A stretch of 5,468 nucleotides of DNA from Clostridiaceae bacterium (GTDB lineage Bacteria > Bacillota > Clostridia > Oscillospirales > Acutalibacteraceae), in NCBI GenBank assembly GCA_016281115.1, contig JAEEHZ010000161.1, positions 1 through 5,468 on the forward strand. The letters are read 5' to 3'. Below are positions 1-5,468 of the stretch, piece after piece. Position 1 is the first letter of the stretch. Each line of letters begins with the position of its first letter. Position numbers and translations under genes: made by a program. The notes under the pieces are model-generated. The model saw nothing but the letters and a program-made list of their open reading frames with translations, was not told where the DNA came from and did not search any database.

Positions 1-701
1 TCACAGCGGATATGATTTATATATGCTCACCAAATAACCCCACGGGAGCAGTTTACGGCAAACAAGAGCTAAAGCAATGGGTAGATCACGCAAATGAGAC
101 AGGCGCGATAATTATAATGGATTCAGCTTATGAAGCTTTTATAGAAGATCCCTCTCTGCCCCACTCAATATTTGAAATTGAAGGCGCAAAGACCTGCGCA
201 ATAGAGATCTGTTCACTGTCAAAAACAGCCGGCTTTACGGGTATGCGCTGCGGATATACCGTGATCCCGAATGAACTTGTGCGTGACGGCAAGAACTTCA
301 ACAAACTATGGAAACGAAACCGCACAACAAAACTAAACGGCGTACCCTATATTATACAGCGCGCGGCTGAAGCTGTTTTTACTGATAAAGGAATGTCCGA
401 ATGTATGCAGAATATAGGCGTATATAAAAATAACGCCCGCAGTATAATGCAGACGCTTGATAAGCTTGGCATTTGGTATTGCGGAGGCGTAAACTCCCCT
501 TATATATGGATGAAATGTCCCAATAATATGGGAAGTTGGGAGTTTTTCGATTACCTGCTTAATGAAATACAGGTAGTAACGATCCCCGGTGTAGGCTTCG
601 GCAAAGGCGGAGACGGATATATGAGGCTTTCCGCTTTCGGAGATACGGACGAAATTGAAAAAGCCTGCGAAAGATTATACGCATTACTTAAGAGCGCTTG
701 A
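1..701 (+). CDS. dapL: LL-diaminopimelate aminotransferase, C-terminal part (5' end outside window)
   Basis: This is a fold-type I, PLP-dependent aminotransferase of the DapL family. The family converts tetrahydrodipicolinate plus glutamate directly to LL-2,6-diaminopimelate and 2-oxoglutarate, a one-step bypass in cytosolic lysine and peptidoglycan-precursor synthesis. The frame is open to the left edge: codons 3-11 (T-A-D) precede the Met at 12, so that Met is internal. Numbered from it, the CSPNNPTGAVY motif (residues 5-15), DSAYEAF (Asp37 and Tyr40 expected to contact the PLP ring), SLSKTAGFTG with the presumed Schiff-base Lys71, RCGY (79-82) and GGVNSPYIW are visible, as is the late YMRLSAFG segment with the substrate-carboxylate Arg. 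About 232 codons are present; the family is near 400 residues, so roughly the first 40% is missing. No damage is seen. The stop at 699-701 is followed by a hairpin terminator. The family assignment is strong; the enzymatic role is inferred from similarity to remembered DapL sequences. Confidence 0.93.
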   Translation, partial: TADMIYICSPNNPTGAVYGKQELKQWVDHANETGAIIIMDSAYEAFIEDPSLPHSIFEIEGAKTCAIEICSLSKTAGFTGMRCGYTVIPNELVRDGKNFNKLWKRNRTTKLNGVPYIIQRAAEAVFTDKGMSECMQNIGVYKNNARSIMQTLDKLGIWYCGGVNSPYIWMKCPNNMGSWEFFDYLLNEIQVVTIPGVGFGKGGDGYMRLSAFGDTDEIEKACERLYALLKSA

Positions 702-708
702 TAAAACT

Positions 709-740
709 TTCCCCCTGTCGATACTTAATCGGCAGGGGAA
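709..740. terminator. Probable bidirectional intrinsic terminator between convergent dapL and psuG
   Basis: An 11-bp stem, CCCCTGTCGAT (712-722) with ATCGGCAGGGG (728-738), encloses the loop ACTTA and contains one G-T wobble. Two flanking T-A pairs can extend it past a bulged C at 711. It lies 8 bp after the dapL stop and 15 bp beyond the psuG stop on the other strand. On the minus strand it is followed by AAAGTTTTATC, a modest U tract. On the plus strand it is followed by AACATTTATG, a poorer one. Placement between two converging genes supports a shared terminator, better for psuKG than for dapL. Confidence 0.72.
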
Positions 741-753
741 CATTTATGTACGT

Positions 754-1680
754 TTATTTATTCAAACCGCAATAGCTTATTGCTATTTGTGACGCAAGAC
801 GCGCATTGTTATACACAAGCTGAATATTTGCCTTTAAGCTGTCGCCGCCTGTGAGCTTTTGGATTTTATCAAGCAAAAACGGCGTTATTTTTTTGCCTTT
901 TATTCCAAGCTTTTCAGCTTCACATACAGCTTCTTCTATCGTTCTGTCAATAAGCTCTTTATCCATAGAGAACTCTTCGGGAATGGGATTTGTTACAAGC
1001 ATACCGCCCTTTAATCCGCAAGCCTGCTTTGCCGCAAATGTTTTTGCTATGTCTTTTGGCGTATCTAATCTGCGGTCAACCGAAAAGCCGCTGTGTACCG
1101 TATAAAACGCAGGAAGTTCGTCCGTTTTGTATCCGATAACAGGCACGCCTTTGGTCTCTAAATATTCCAAAGTAAGCCCCAGATCAAGTATGGATTTGCA
1201 CCCTGCGCAAACAACCATCACGTCTGTCATCGCAAGCTCTTCAAGGTCTGCGCTTATATCCATCGTTTTTTCCGCGCCGCGGTGTACGCCGCCTACGCCG
1301 CCCGTGGCAAACACTTTAATTCCTGCCGCGGCTGCGCCTATCATTGTTGTGGCAACTGTTGTTGCGCCGTCCTCACCCATTGCAAGAATTACGGGCAAAT
1401 CCCTGCGGCTGGCTTTTGTCACTTCAAGACCTTTTTTGCCGAGGTACTCAATTTCATCTTTTGTCAGCCCTACGCATATCTTGCCTCCTATAACGGCTAT
1501 TGTGGCAGGTATTGCGCCGTTTTCCCTTATTATCTTTTCTACATTAAGAGCAGTTTCAACATTTTGCGGATATGGCATTCCGTGCGAAATAATAGTTGAC
1601 TCAAGCGCCACAACGGGTTTGTTTTCCTCTATGGCGCGTCTTACTTCGTCAGACACCTTTACATAATCCGATAAAATCAT
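754..1680 (-). CDS. psuG: Pseudouridine-5'-phosphate glycosidase
   Basis: Cytosolic enzyme that reversibly breaks the C-C glycosidic bond of pseudouridine 5'-phosphate, giving uracil and ribose 5-phosphate; it is the second step of pseudouridine catabolism. The protein is 308 residues, against about 312 for E. coli PsuG (YeiN). Conserved blocks run the whole length: ALESTIISHGMPYP (25-38), VTKASRRD (87-94), ATGGVGGVHRG (125-135), CAGCKSILD (158-166) and NIQLVYNNARLASQIA (285-300). Using remembered E. coli numbering with a constant shift of four, the key residues are present: Glu27 (E31), Lys89 (K93, phosphate), His133 (H137), Asp145 (D149, metal), Lys162 (K166, Schiff-base lysine) and Asn285 (N289). 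The ATG is preceded by AGGAGG 10 nt upstream and overlaps the psuK stop as ATGA, so it is the second gene of a coupled operon. No transporter or regulator gene is next to it in the window. No defects are seen. Confidence 0.96.
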   Translation of the reverse strand: MILSDYVKVSDEVRRAIEENKPVVALESTIISHGMPYPQNVETALNVEKIIRENGAIPATIAVIGGKICVGLTKDEIEYLGKKGLEVTKASRRDLPVILAMGEDGATTVATTMIGAAAAGIKVFATGGVGGVHRGAEKTMDISADLEELAMTDVMVVCAGCKSILDLGLTLEYLETKGVPVIGYKTDELPAFYTVHSGFSVDRRLDTPKDIAKTFAAKQACGLKGGMLVTNPIPEEFSMDKELIDRTIEEAVCEAEKLGIKGKKITPFLLDKIQKLTGGDSLKANIQLVYNNARLASQIAISYCGLNK

Positions 1681-1696
1681 AGTATATTGTCCTCCT
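1677..1696 (-). promoter_or_regulatory. psuK-psuG translational coupling junction (Shine-Dalgarno plus ATGA overlap)
   Basis: On the minus strand AGGAGG (1696-1691) lies in the last codons of psuK, 10 nt before the psuG ATG (1680-1678). The psuK TGA stop (1679-1677) overlaps that ATG by four bases, ATGA. Ribosomes finishing psuK can restart directly on psuG, which would keep the kinase and glycosidase in fixed proportion. The junction also fixes the psuG start. Confidence 0.85.
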
Positions 1697-2606
1697 CTAT
1701 TATTTTCGATATTGCCTCCGGCGATATTTCATCGCTTACCGTTTTTTCGGTAGCAAGAGTAAGTGCCGCGCATGCAAGACCGCAAAGAGCCGTCTTTTTC
1801 GCATTCAAGCCGTTTATATATCCGTAAACCATTGCGGCGGTAAACGCGTCGCCGCAGCCTGCGGTGTTAACGCTCTTTATTTTATATGCAGGCAATATTC
1901 CCGCTTCAAGGTCTCCGCAATACGTTACGCCGTTAGAACCCATTGTAAGGAAAACGTTCTTAATGCCTTTATCCTGCAATTTAAATGCAGCGTCTTTGGC
2001 ATCGTAAAAATTGTTGATATGAATACCGCTCATAAGCTCGGCTTCAAGCAGATTTACCTTTACCGCATATAATTTGTTCATAACGGTCATAAGCTTAGGG
2101 GCTTTGTTTTCAGATACGGTATCGGCAATTATAGGAACGGTAACATTCTCGCATATATACTTTATTGTTTCCACGGGAATGTTTGTATCAATTACCACAG
2201 CCGCCGAATTGTTTATAAGCTCCAGCTTAGATTCAATATATTCGGGTGTTATAAGCTCTGTTACAAGCATATCGTTAACGGCATAGTGAATATCTCCGTT
2301 TTCATCGTTAAGACATACATAAGTAGATGTATTGTGCTTATCGCTGATAATAAGATTTGAAAGATCCATATTTGGGTGTTTTGTGGCGTCCTGAATAAAT
2401 TGTCCGAAATAGTCGTTTCCGATAGACGACAAAAGCTTGGTTTTTATACCCAATTTGGCGCAATTCTCGGCAATGTTTCTGCCAACGCCACCGGGGTACA
2501 GCGTGTTGCTGCCGGGGTTTGAATCATGCATAACGGGTCTTTTTGCGGGCGTGCCGATAATATCGGCGTTAATACCGCCTATTACTGTAATGTATTTATC
2601 GGTCAT
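1677..2606 (-). CDS. psuK: Pseudouridine kinase, PfkB/ribokinase family
   Basis: Cytosolic kinase that uses ATP to phosphorylate the 5'-hydroxyl of pseudouridine, supplying the substrate of the neighbouring PsuG. From the ATG at 2606 it is 309 residues, against about 313 for E. coli PsuK (YeiC). Visible are the N-terminal VIGGINADI strand, the DSNPG segment followed by PGGVGRNIAEN (the PfkB di-glycine and substrate region, about residues 38-48), KVNLLEAELMSG (about 183-194), TMGSNGV, and the second PfkB signature NTAGCGDAF (about 247-255) with the presumed catalytic-base Asp253 in GCGD. The Asn opening this motif, in place of the Asp of many PfkB kinases, also occurs in E. coli PsuK as I recall it. 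The choice of pseudouridine over other sugars or nucleosides rests mainly on PsuK-like motifs and on coupling to psuG. A TTG nine bases upstream is open, but it abuts the Shine-Dalgarno site, so the ATG is preferred. Confidence 0.92.
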   Translation of the reverse strand: MTDKYITVIGGINADIIGTPAKRPVMHDSNPGSNTLYPGGVGRNIAENCAKLGIKTKLLSSIGNDYFGQFIQDATKHPNMDLSNLIISDKHNTSTYVCLNDENGDIHYAVNDMLVTELITPEYIESKLELINNSAAVVIDTNIPVETIKYICENVTVPIIADTVSENKAPKLMTVMNKLYAVKVNLLEAELMSGIHINNFYDAKDAAFKLQDKGIKNVFLTMGSNGVTYCGDLEAGILPAYKIKSVNTAGCGDAFTAAMVYGYINGLNAKKTALCGLACAALTLATEKTVSDEISPEAISKIIEEDNIL

Positions 2607-2652
2607 AATTTGCAACTTCCTTTTTTCTCCGATTTCGGCTTGATTTTAACAT
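2596..2652 (-). CDS. Possible 18-residue upstream reading frame overlapping the psuK start
   Basis: On the minus strand AAGGAG (2668-2663) is followed after ten bases by ATG (2652-2650) and 18 codons, with a TAA at 2598-2596 that lies 11 bases inside psuK. The peptide would be short and strongly basic (MLKSSRNRRKKEVANYDR), matching no family I know. The Shine-Dalgarno spacing and the overlap would suit a leader peptide coupled to psuK. Against it, the ATG sits within the candidate extended -10 element; if that promoter is the one used, the frame is never transcribed. Treat as speculative. Confidence 0.15.
   Translation of the reverse strand: MLKSSRNRRKKEVANYDR
2616..2621 (-). promoter_or_regulatory. 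psuK ribosome binding site that decides the start codon
   Basis: AGGAAG on the minus strand sits nine bases before the ATG at 2606-2604 and zero bases before the alternative in-frame TTG at 2615-2613. Only the ATG has workable spacing, so the protein should begin MTDKYITVIGG, three residues shorter than the longest open frame. Confidence 0.75.
2643..2651 (-). promoter_or_regulatory. Candidate extended -10 promoter for psuKG
   Basis: The minus strand reads TGTTAAAAT, which matches the extended -10 pattern TGn-TAnAAT with one deviation from TATAAT. No good -35 hexamer is found 16-18 bases upstream, as is normal for extended -10 promoters. Transcription would begin near 2636 and leave a leader of about 30 bases containing only the psuK Shine-Dalgarno site. 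This is pattern recognition only. Confidence 0.45.
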
Positions 2653-2685
2653 ATTTTTTGCGCTCCTTTTTTCTTAAAAAGAAAT

Positions 2686-2715
2686 AAAATATTATTTATT
2701 GTGATTTATTGACAA
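2686..2715 (-). promoter_or_regulatory. Alternative upstream leftward promoter for psuKG
   Basis: TTGTCA (2715-2710) has a five-of-six match to the -35 consensus and faces left. It can be paired with TATTTT (2691-2686, 18-base spacer) or TAATAT (2694-2689, 15-base spacer). The -35 lies over the -35 of the rightward mscL promoter. A transcript from here would include the small upstream frame at 2652-2596. The AT-rich background makes chance matches likely, so this ranks below the extended -10 candidate. Confidence 0.25.
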
Positions 2716-2737
2716 ATTAATTCAATAATAATATAAT
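2709..2737 (+). promoter_or_regulatory. Perfect-consensus sigma-A promoter of mscL (and recG)
   Basis: TTGACA (2709-2714) and TATAAT (2732-2737) are separated by exactly 17 bases, a full match to the housekeeping promoter consensus in an A/T-rich setting. Start of transcription is expected near 2743-2745, giving an mscL leader of nearly 50 bases. Because recG follows mscL by 7 bp with no terminator between, this promoter probably serves recG and the next gene as well. No operator-like repeat is evident over it. Confidence 0.85.
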
Positions 2738-2791
2738 ACTTCTTGCGAGGGTGTATAAAGCTTTCGTAAATTATGATAAGGATGTGTTGTT

Positions 2792-3283
2792 ATGAAGAAG
2801 TTTTTTAAGGAATTTAAAGAGTTTGCCATGAGAGGCAATGTGCTTGACCTTGCCGTAGGCGTAATTATAGGTGCGGCTTTCCAAAGCATAGTAAACTCTT
2901 TTGTTAACGATCTTGTAATGCCGCTTATCGGTCTTGTTACAGGTGGAGTTAACTTTAACGAGCAATTTGTAATTTTAAAATTGCCCGAAGGTGTAGAGGC
3001 CTCTGCCGTTACTTCACTGGAAAAGGCATCTGAGCTTGGTGTTACAACTCTTAACTACGGTTCGCTTATTACAGCCATATTAAACTTCATCATTATGGCG
3101 CTTGTTATATTCTGTATGGTAAAAGCTATCAACAAGGTAACTTCTATAGGCAAAAAAGAAGAAGAGCCCGTTAAAACAACAAAAAAATGTCCTTATTGCC
3201 TCAGCGTTATCCCGCTTGAAGCCACACGTTGCCCAGAGTGTACATCTGAGTTAAAGCCCGGTGAAGAATATAAAGAGGATTGA
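2792..3283 (+). CDS. mscL: Large-conductance mechanosensitive channel with C-terminal zinc-ribbon-like tail
   Basis: Inner-membrane channel, a homopentamer in studied homologues, that opens under membrane tension to release solutes on hypo-osmotic shock. The N-terminus has the amphipathic helix MKKFFKEFKEFAMRGN, then TM1 (about 17-46) with the hallmark LAVGVIIGAAF and the VNDLVMPLIG pore-lining segment. An external loop (about 47-89) follows, then TM2 (about 90-112). Many MscL proteins, such as the 136-residue E. coli one, end in a helical bundle. This one is 163 residues and after an acidic/basic linker carries CPYC (133-136) and CPEC (147-150), a four-cysteine pattern typical of zinc ribbons, before an acidic tail. 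Similar tails occur in clostridial MscL as I recall. The ATG at 2792 has AAGGA nine bases upstream. A strong promoter precedes it and recG starts 7 bp after its stop. Confidence 0.95.
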   Translation: MKKFFKEFKEFAMRGNVLDLAVGVIIGAAFQSIVNSFVNDLVMPLIGLVTGGVNFNEQFVILKLPEGVEASAVTSLEKASELGVTTLNYGSLITAILNFIIMALVIFCMVKAINKVTSIGKKEEEPVKTTKKCPYCLSVIPLEATRCPECTSELKPGEEYKED

Positions 3284-3290
3284 TATTTAA

Positions 3291-5315
3291 GTGTCATCTT
3301 TATTTAAAAAACCTATACAAAGCTTAAAGATGGTCGGCGATAAACGCGCAGCGCTTTATCGCCGATTAGGCATATCTTCGGTAGGTGATCTTGTAACAAG
3401 CTACCCGCGGAGATATGAAGACCTGACCGCCCCTAAAACCGTATTTGAAGCGATAGAGGGCGAGATCTGCTGCATATCCGTGACTATTATTGCCGACGCC
3501 GAGATAAGCTATACCGCAAAAAACAGACTTATAATCAGATCCTTTGCCGAAGACGACACAGGAAGCATTTCGCTCACTTTTTTCAACAATAAATACATTG
3601 CGGAAAAACTTAAAAAAGGTAGAAAATACCTTATTTACGGCAAAGTGATATCAAGCTTGGGGCAAAAAAGTATGCTTTCACCCCAGCTTTTAAAGCCCGA
3701 GCTTTCGGGAACATTTCAGCCTGTGTACAATTTGACAGCAGGGCTTACAAACAATATGTTCCGCCAGAATGTCAAAGACGCACTAAAGCTTTTGCCTGAA
3801 AACATGGGAGATTCTCTCCCTGAAAGTATATTATCCGAATACGATTTATCAGGACTTAAAGACGCGCTGTTAAAAATACATTTTCCTAAAAGCGAAAAGG
3901 AAATATACTCCGCCCGAAAAAGATTGGTATTTGACGAGCTTCTGAAGCTTTCGCTAGGTATGAAAATGCTCAAACTTAATAAGCAAACACACAAAGGGCA
4001 AAGAATAACTGACGATTATACGGATACATTCATCAAATCGTTACCGTATGAGCTCACAAACAGCCAAAAATCCGCTATACAAGATTGTATAAACGATATG
4101 CGAAGCGGAAACTCTATGGCGCGGCTTCTGCAGGGTGATGTAGGCAGCGGAAAAACCTGTGTTGCCGCCGCCGTTTGTTACAATGCCGTAAAAAGCGGTA
4201 TGCAGTGCGCGTTTATGGCTCCCACGGAGATTCTGGCGACACAGCATTATCACACTTTATCAGAACAACTCTCGAAGCTTGATGTAAACACGGCGCTTTT
4301 AACGGGAAGCACCACACCTAAAAATAAAAACTTGATCAAACAAAAGCTTTCAACAGGTGAAATTGATTTGATAATAGGCACCCACGCTCTTTTGACCGAT
4401 AATGTAGAATTTAAAAATCTCGGTCTTGCCGTAACTGATGAGCAGCACAGATTCGGTGTACAGCAACGCTCCAAGCTGCTTGCAAAAGGTAATGACCCGC
4501 ATTTTCTTATTATGTCTGCTACACCTATCCCCCGTACCCTTGCAATGATGCTTTACGGCGACCTTGACATATCGGTAATGAACGAAATGCCGAAAAACAG
4601 AAAACAAACCGAAACATTTTTCATCAACGGCGGCATAAGGCACCGCGCTTACAACTTTCTCAAAAAGCATATTAAAAGCGGCAGGCAATGCTATATAATC
4701 TGCCCGTCGGTAGAAGAAAACGAAATGGAGATCGCCTCAGCCGAAGAATATTACCAAAAGCTTAAAAACGGTGAATTTAAAGGATATTCCGTAGCCCTTT
4801 TGCACGGAAAAATGAAAGCAAAAGAAAAAGACTCCGTTATGAAAGCCTTTTCAGAAGGTAAAATACAATTGCTTGTGTCTACGACCGTTGTAGAGGTAGG
4901 TGTAGATGTTCCTAACGCTACTGTTATCATGATAGAAAACGCCGAACGGTTCGGACTTTCTCAGCTTCATCAATTAAGGGGGCGCGTTGGCAGAGGAAAA
5001 CATCAGTCTTACTGCATACTTGTTTCCGACAGCAAAGGGGAAGAATCAATAAAAAGGCTCAAAATATTGTGCGATACAACTGACGGCTTTAAAATTGCCG
5101 ACTTTGATTTGAAATTAAGAGGACCGGGCGATTTCTTCGGCTCGCGTCAATCGGGTCTGCCCATACTGAGCATTGCCGATCTTTCCGATACCGAAATGCT
5201 CAAATGCGCATTAAAGGCTTCCAAGCAAATTTCAAACGACGGCTTGCAAAAACCCGAATACTCTTATTTAAGAGCAGAAATACGCCAAATGTTCGATAAA
5301 ATAAATCGAGGCTGA
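3291..5315 (+). CDS. recG: ATP-dependent DNA helicase RecG
   Basis: Superfamily 2 double-strand DNA translocase that reverses stalled replication forks and processes Holliday and D-loop structures. At 674 residues it is close to the usual 680-700. In order: an N-terminal helical region with the VGDKRAALYRRLG helix-hairpin-like segment and YPRRYED; the OB-fold wedge domain (about 55-145), including the FFN aromatic motif (97-99) expected to meet the fork; LTNSQ (256-260); Walker A GDVGSGKT (282-289); motif Ia APTEILA (310-316); Walker B DEQHRFG (383-389), the RecG-type variant of the DExH box; motif III SATPIPRT (409-416); motifs V and VI (STTVVEVGVDVPNA, 530-543; QLRGRVGRG, 561-569); and the C-terminal TRG translocation region (DGFKIADFDLKLRGPGD, 598-614). 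All catalytic motifs are intact. The start is GTG at 3291, with AGAGG (3274-3278) 12 bases upstream inside mscL; the next in-frame ATG (3330) has no Shine-Dalgarno site and would delete conserved residues. Likely co-transcribed with mscL. Confidence 0.97.
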   Translation: MSSLFKKPIQSLKMVGDKRAALYRRLGISSVGDLVTSYPRRYEDLTAPKTVFEAIEGEICCISVTIIADAEISYTAKNRLIIRSFAEDDTGSISLTFFNNKYIAEKLKKGRKYLIYGKVISSLGQKSMLSPQLLKPELSGTFQPVYNLTAGLTNNMFRQNVKDALKLLPENMGDSLPESILSEYDLSGLKDALLKIHFPKSEKEIYSARKRLVFDELLKLSLGMKMLKLNKQTHKGQRITDDYTDTFIKSLPYELTNSQKSAIQDCINDMRSGNSMARLLQGDVGSGKTCVAAAVCYNAVKSGMQCAFMAPTEILATQHYHTLSEQLSKLDVNTALLTGSTTPKNKNLIKQKLSTGEIDLIIGTHALLTDNVEFKNLGLAVTDEQHRFGVQQRSKLLAKGNDPHFLIMSATPIPRTLAMMLYGDLDISVMNEMPKNRKQTETFFINGGIRHRAYNFLKKHIKSGRQCYIICPSVEENEMEIASAEEYYQKLKNGEFKGYSVALLHGKMKAKEKDSVMKAFSEGKIQLLVSTTVVEVGVDVPNATVIMIENAERFGLSQLHQLRGRVGRGKHQSYCILVSDSKGEESIKRLKILCDTTDGFKIADFDLKLRGPGDFFGSRQSGLPILSIADLSDTEMLKCALKASKQISNDGLQKPEYSYLRAEIRQMFDKINRG

Positions 5316-5317
5316 AC

Positions 5318-5338
5318 AAGGAGGAGCGGTTATTCCGC
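5318..5338 (+). promoter_or_regulatory. Distant Shine-Dalgarno followed by a hairpin before the small membrane protein gene
   Basis: AAGGAGG (5318-5324) is a near-perfect anti-16S match but lies 23 bases before the only conventional in-frame start, the ATG at 5348, too far for normal initiation. Between them GCGG (5326-5329), TTATT and CCGC (5335-5338) form a compact 4-bp, all-GC hairpin. If it folds, the effective spacing falls to about 10 bases. No ATG, GTG or TTG in the reading frame of this gene lies closer to the site. Confidence 0.55.
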
Positions 5339-5347
5339 ATAATTAAA

Positions 5348-5468
5348 ATGATAGTTGATATTTTTATTATTCTGTTGATTATAGCTGTGGGATTTATCTT
5401 CTTCACCGGTAAGGGCGCGGTTATTGTAGAATGGTTTAACACAATGCCAAAGCCCGACAAAGAAAACA
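5348..5468 (+). CDS. Small membrane protein, DUF3784-like (3' end outside window)
   Basis: Forty codons are present before the right edge. The first 19 residues form a strongly hydrophobic stretch (MIVDIFIILLIIAVGFIFF), a probable transmembrane helix. It is followed by TGKGAVIVEWFNTMPKPDKEN. The pattern hydrophobic helix, GKG, then a (Y/F)NTM segment ending in charged residues resembles the DUF3784 family of small Bacillota membrane proteins as I recall it; full members are about 100 residues with further membrane helices, and their function is unknown to me. It follows recG by 32 bp on the same strand with no terminator, so it is probably in the same transcript. The ATG is chosen because no other usual start is in frame between the recG stop and this codon. 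The coding claim is fairly firm, the family name moderate. Confidence 0.68.
   Translation, partial: MIVDIFIILLIIAVGFIFFTGKGAVIVEWFNTMPKPDKEN

Noticed and set aside
12..14. ATG at 12 as a true start of a short aminotransferase
   Set aside because: The frame stays open to the window edge and the preceding codons match the DapL family, which has about 170 more residues upstream; the gene is cut by the window, not truncated.
851..1105. An 84-codon open frame on the plus strand inside psuG
   Set aside because: Antisense to conserved psuG codons, with no motif or credible ribosome binding site.
1127..1666. A 179-codon open frame on the plus strand inside psuG
   Set aside because: It lies wholly antisense to psuG, whose protein is conserved along its full length. 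The encoded sequence is low-complexity Ser/Ala/Pro/Ile-rich with no recognisable motif, as expected for a shadow frame.
2613..2615. TTG as the psuK start, giving a protein three residues longer
   Set aside because: The AGGAAG site directly abuts it with no spacer, whereas the ATG three codons on has nine bases of spacing.
2670..2684. Inverted repeat TTTCTT-AAA-AAGAAA in the intergenic region
   Set aside because: The stem is almost entirely A-T with a three-base loop, in an A/T-rich region where such repeats are expected by chance; it cannot serve as an intrinsic terminator and overlaps no defined promoter element convincingly.
2743..2769. Possible hairpin TTGCGA / TCGTAA in the mscL leader, considered as a riboswitch or attenuator
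   Set aside because: Only six pairs including a G-T wobble around a 15-base loop, with no known riboswitch core and no following U tract.
2751..2795. A 14-codon frame (GTG start) in the mscL leader ending in a TGA that overlaps the mscL ATG
   Set aside because: The GAGG before its GTG has zero spacing, and the predicted transcript start is only a few bases upstream, so initiation there is unlikely; the ATGA overlap is probably chance.
5200..5460. An 86-codon open frame on the minus strand across the recG end and the last gene
   Set aside because: It overlaps conserved RecG C-terminal codons and the DUF3784-like frame, and shows no family motif; an antisense shadow.

Overview
The window looks like ordinary chromosomal DNA of a low-to-moderate GC Gram-positive anaerobe, most likely a member of the Clostridia (Bacillota). 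The evidence is an LL-diaminopimelate aminotransferase (DapL) lysine branch, a MscL channel with a C-terminal CPxC...CPxC zinc-ribbon-like tail, a DUF3784-like small membrane protein, strong purine-rich Shine-Dalgarno sites and a textbook sigma-A promoter. The genus cannot be fixed from this sequence. No rRNA, tRNA, CRISPR array, insertion sequence or phage gene is visible.

Layout. Positions 1-701 (+) hold the 3' part of dapL, cut by the left edge. A GC-rich hairpin (about 709-740) lies between dapL and the convergent psuG and probably ends transcription in both directions. Positions 754-2606 (-) hold a two-gene pseudouridine catabolism operon: psuK (PfkB-family pseudouridine kinase) is transcribed first and psuG (pseudouridine-5'-phosphate glycosidase) second, joined by an ATGA stop/start overlap. 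The intergenic region 2607-2791 carries divergent promoters: a perfect-consensus TTGACA-17-TATAAT for the rightward genes, and candidate leftward promoters for psuKG. Rightward are mscL (2792-3283), recG (3291-5315, GTG start, 7 bp after mscL) and, cut by the right edge, the start of a small membrane protein gene (5348 onward).

How the genes work together. PsuK phosphorylates pseudouridine to pseudouridine 5'-phosphate; PsuG cleaves the C-C glycosidic bond, giving uracil and ribose 5-phosphate. This salvages a modified base released by RNA turnover. mscL and recG appear co-transcribed, but they serve unrelated jobs (osmotic release valve; replication-fork remodelling and recombination), so the pairing is probably positional.

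The core genes are well-known families and I see no previously undescribed multi-gene system. The most interesting details are regulatory: a hairpin placed between a distant strong Shine-Dalgarno and the ATG of the last gene, and two mutually exclusive readings of the psuK leader (an extended -10 promoter, or a small upstream reading frame that overlaps the psuK start).
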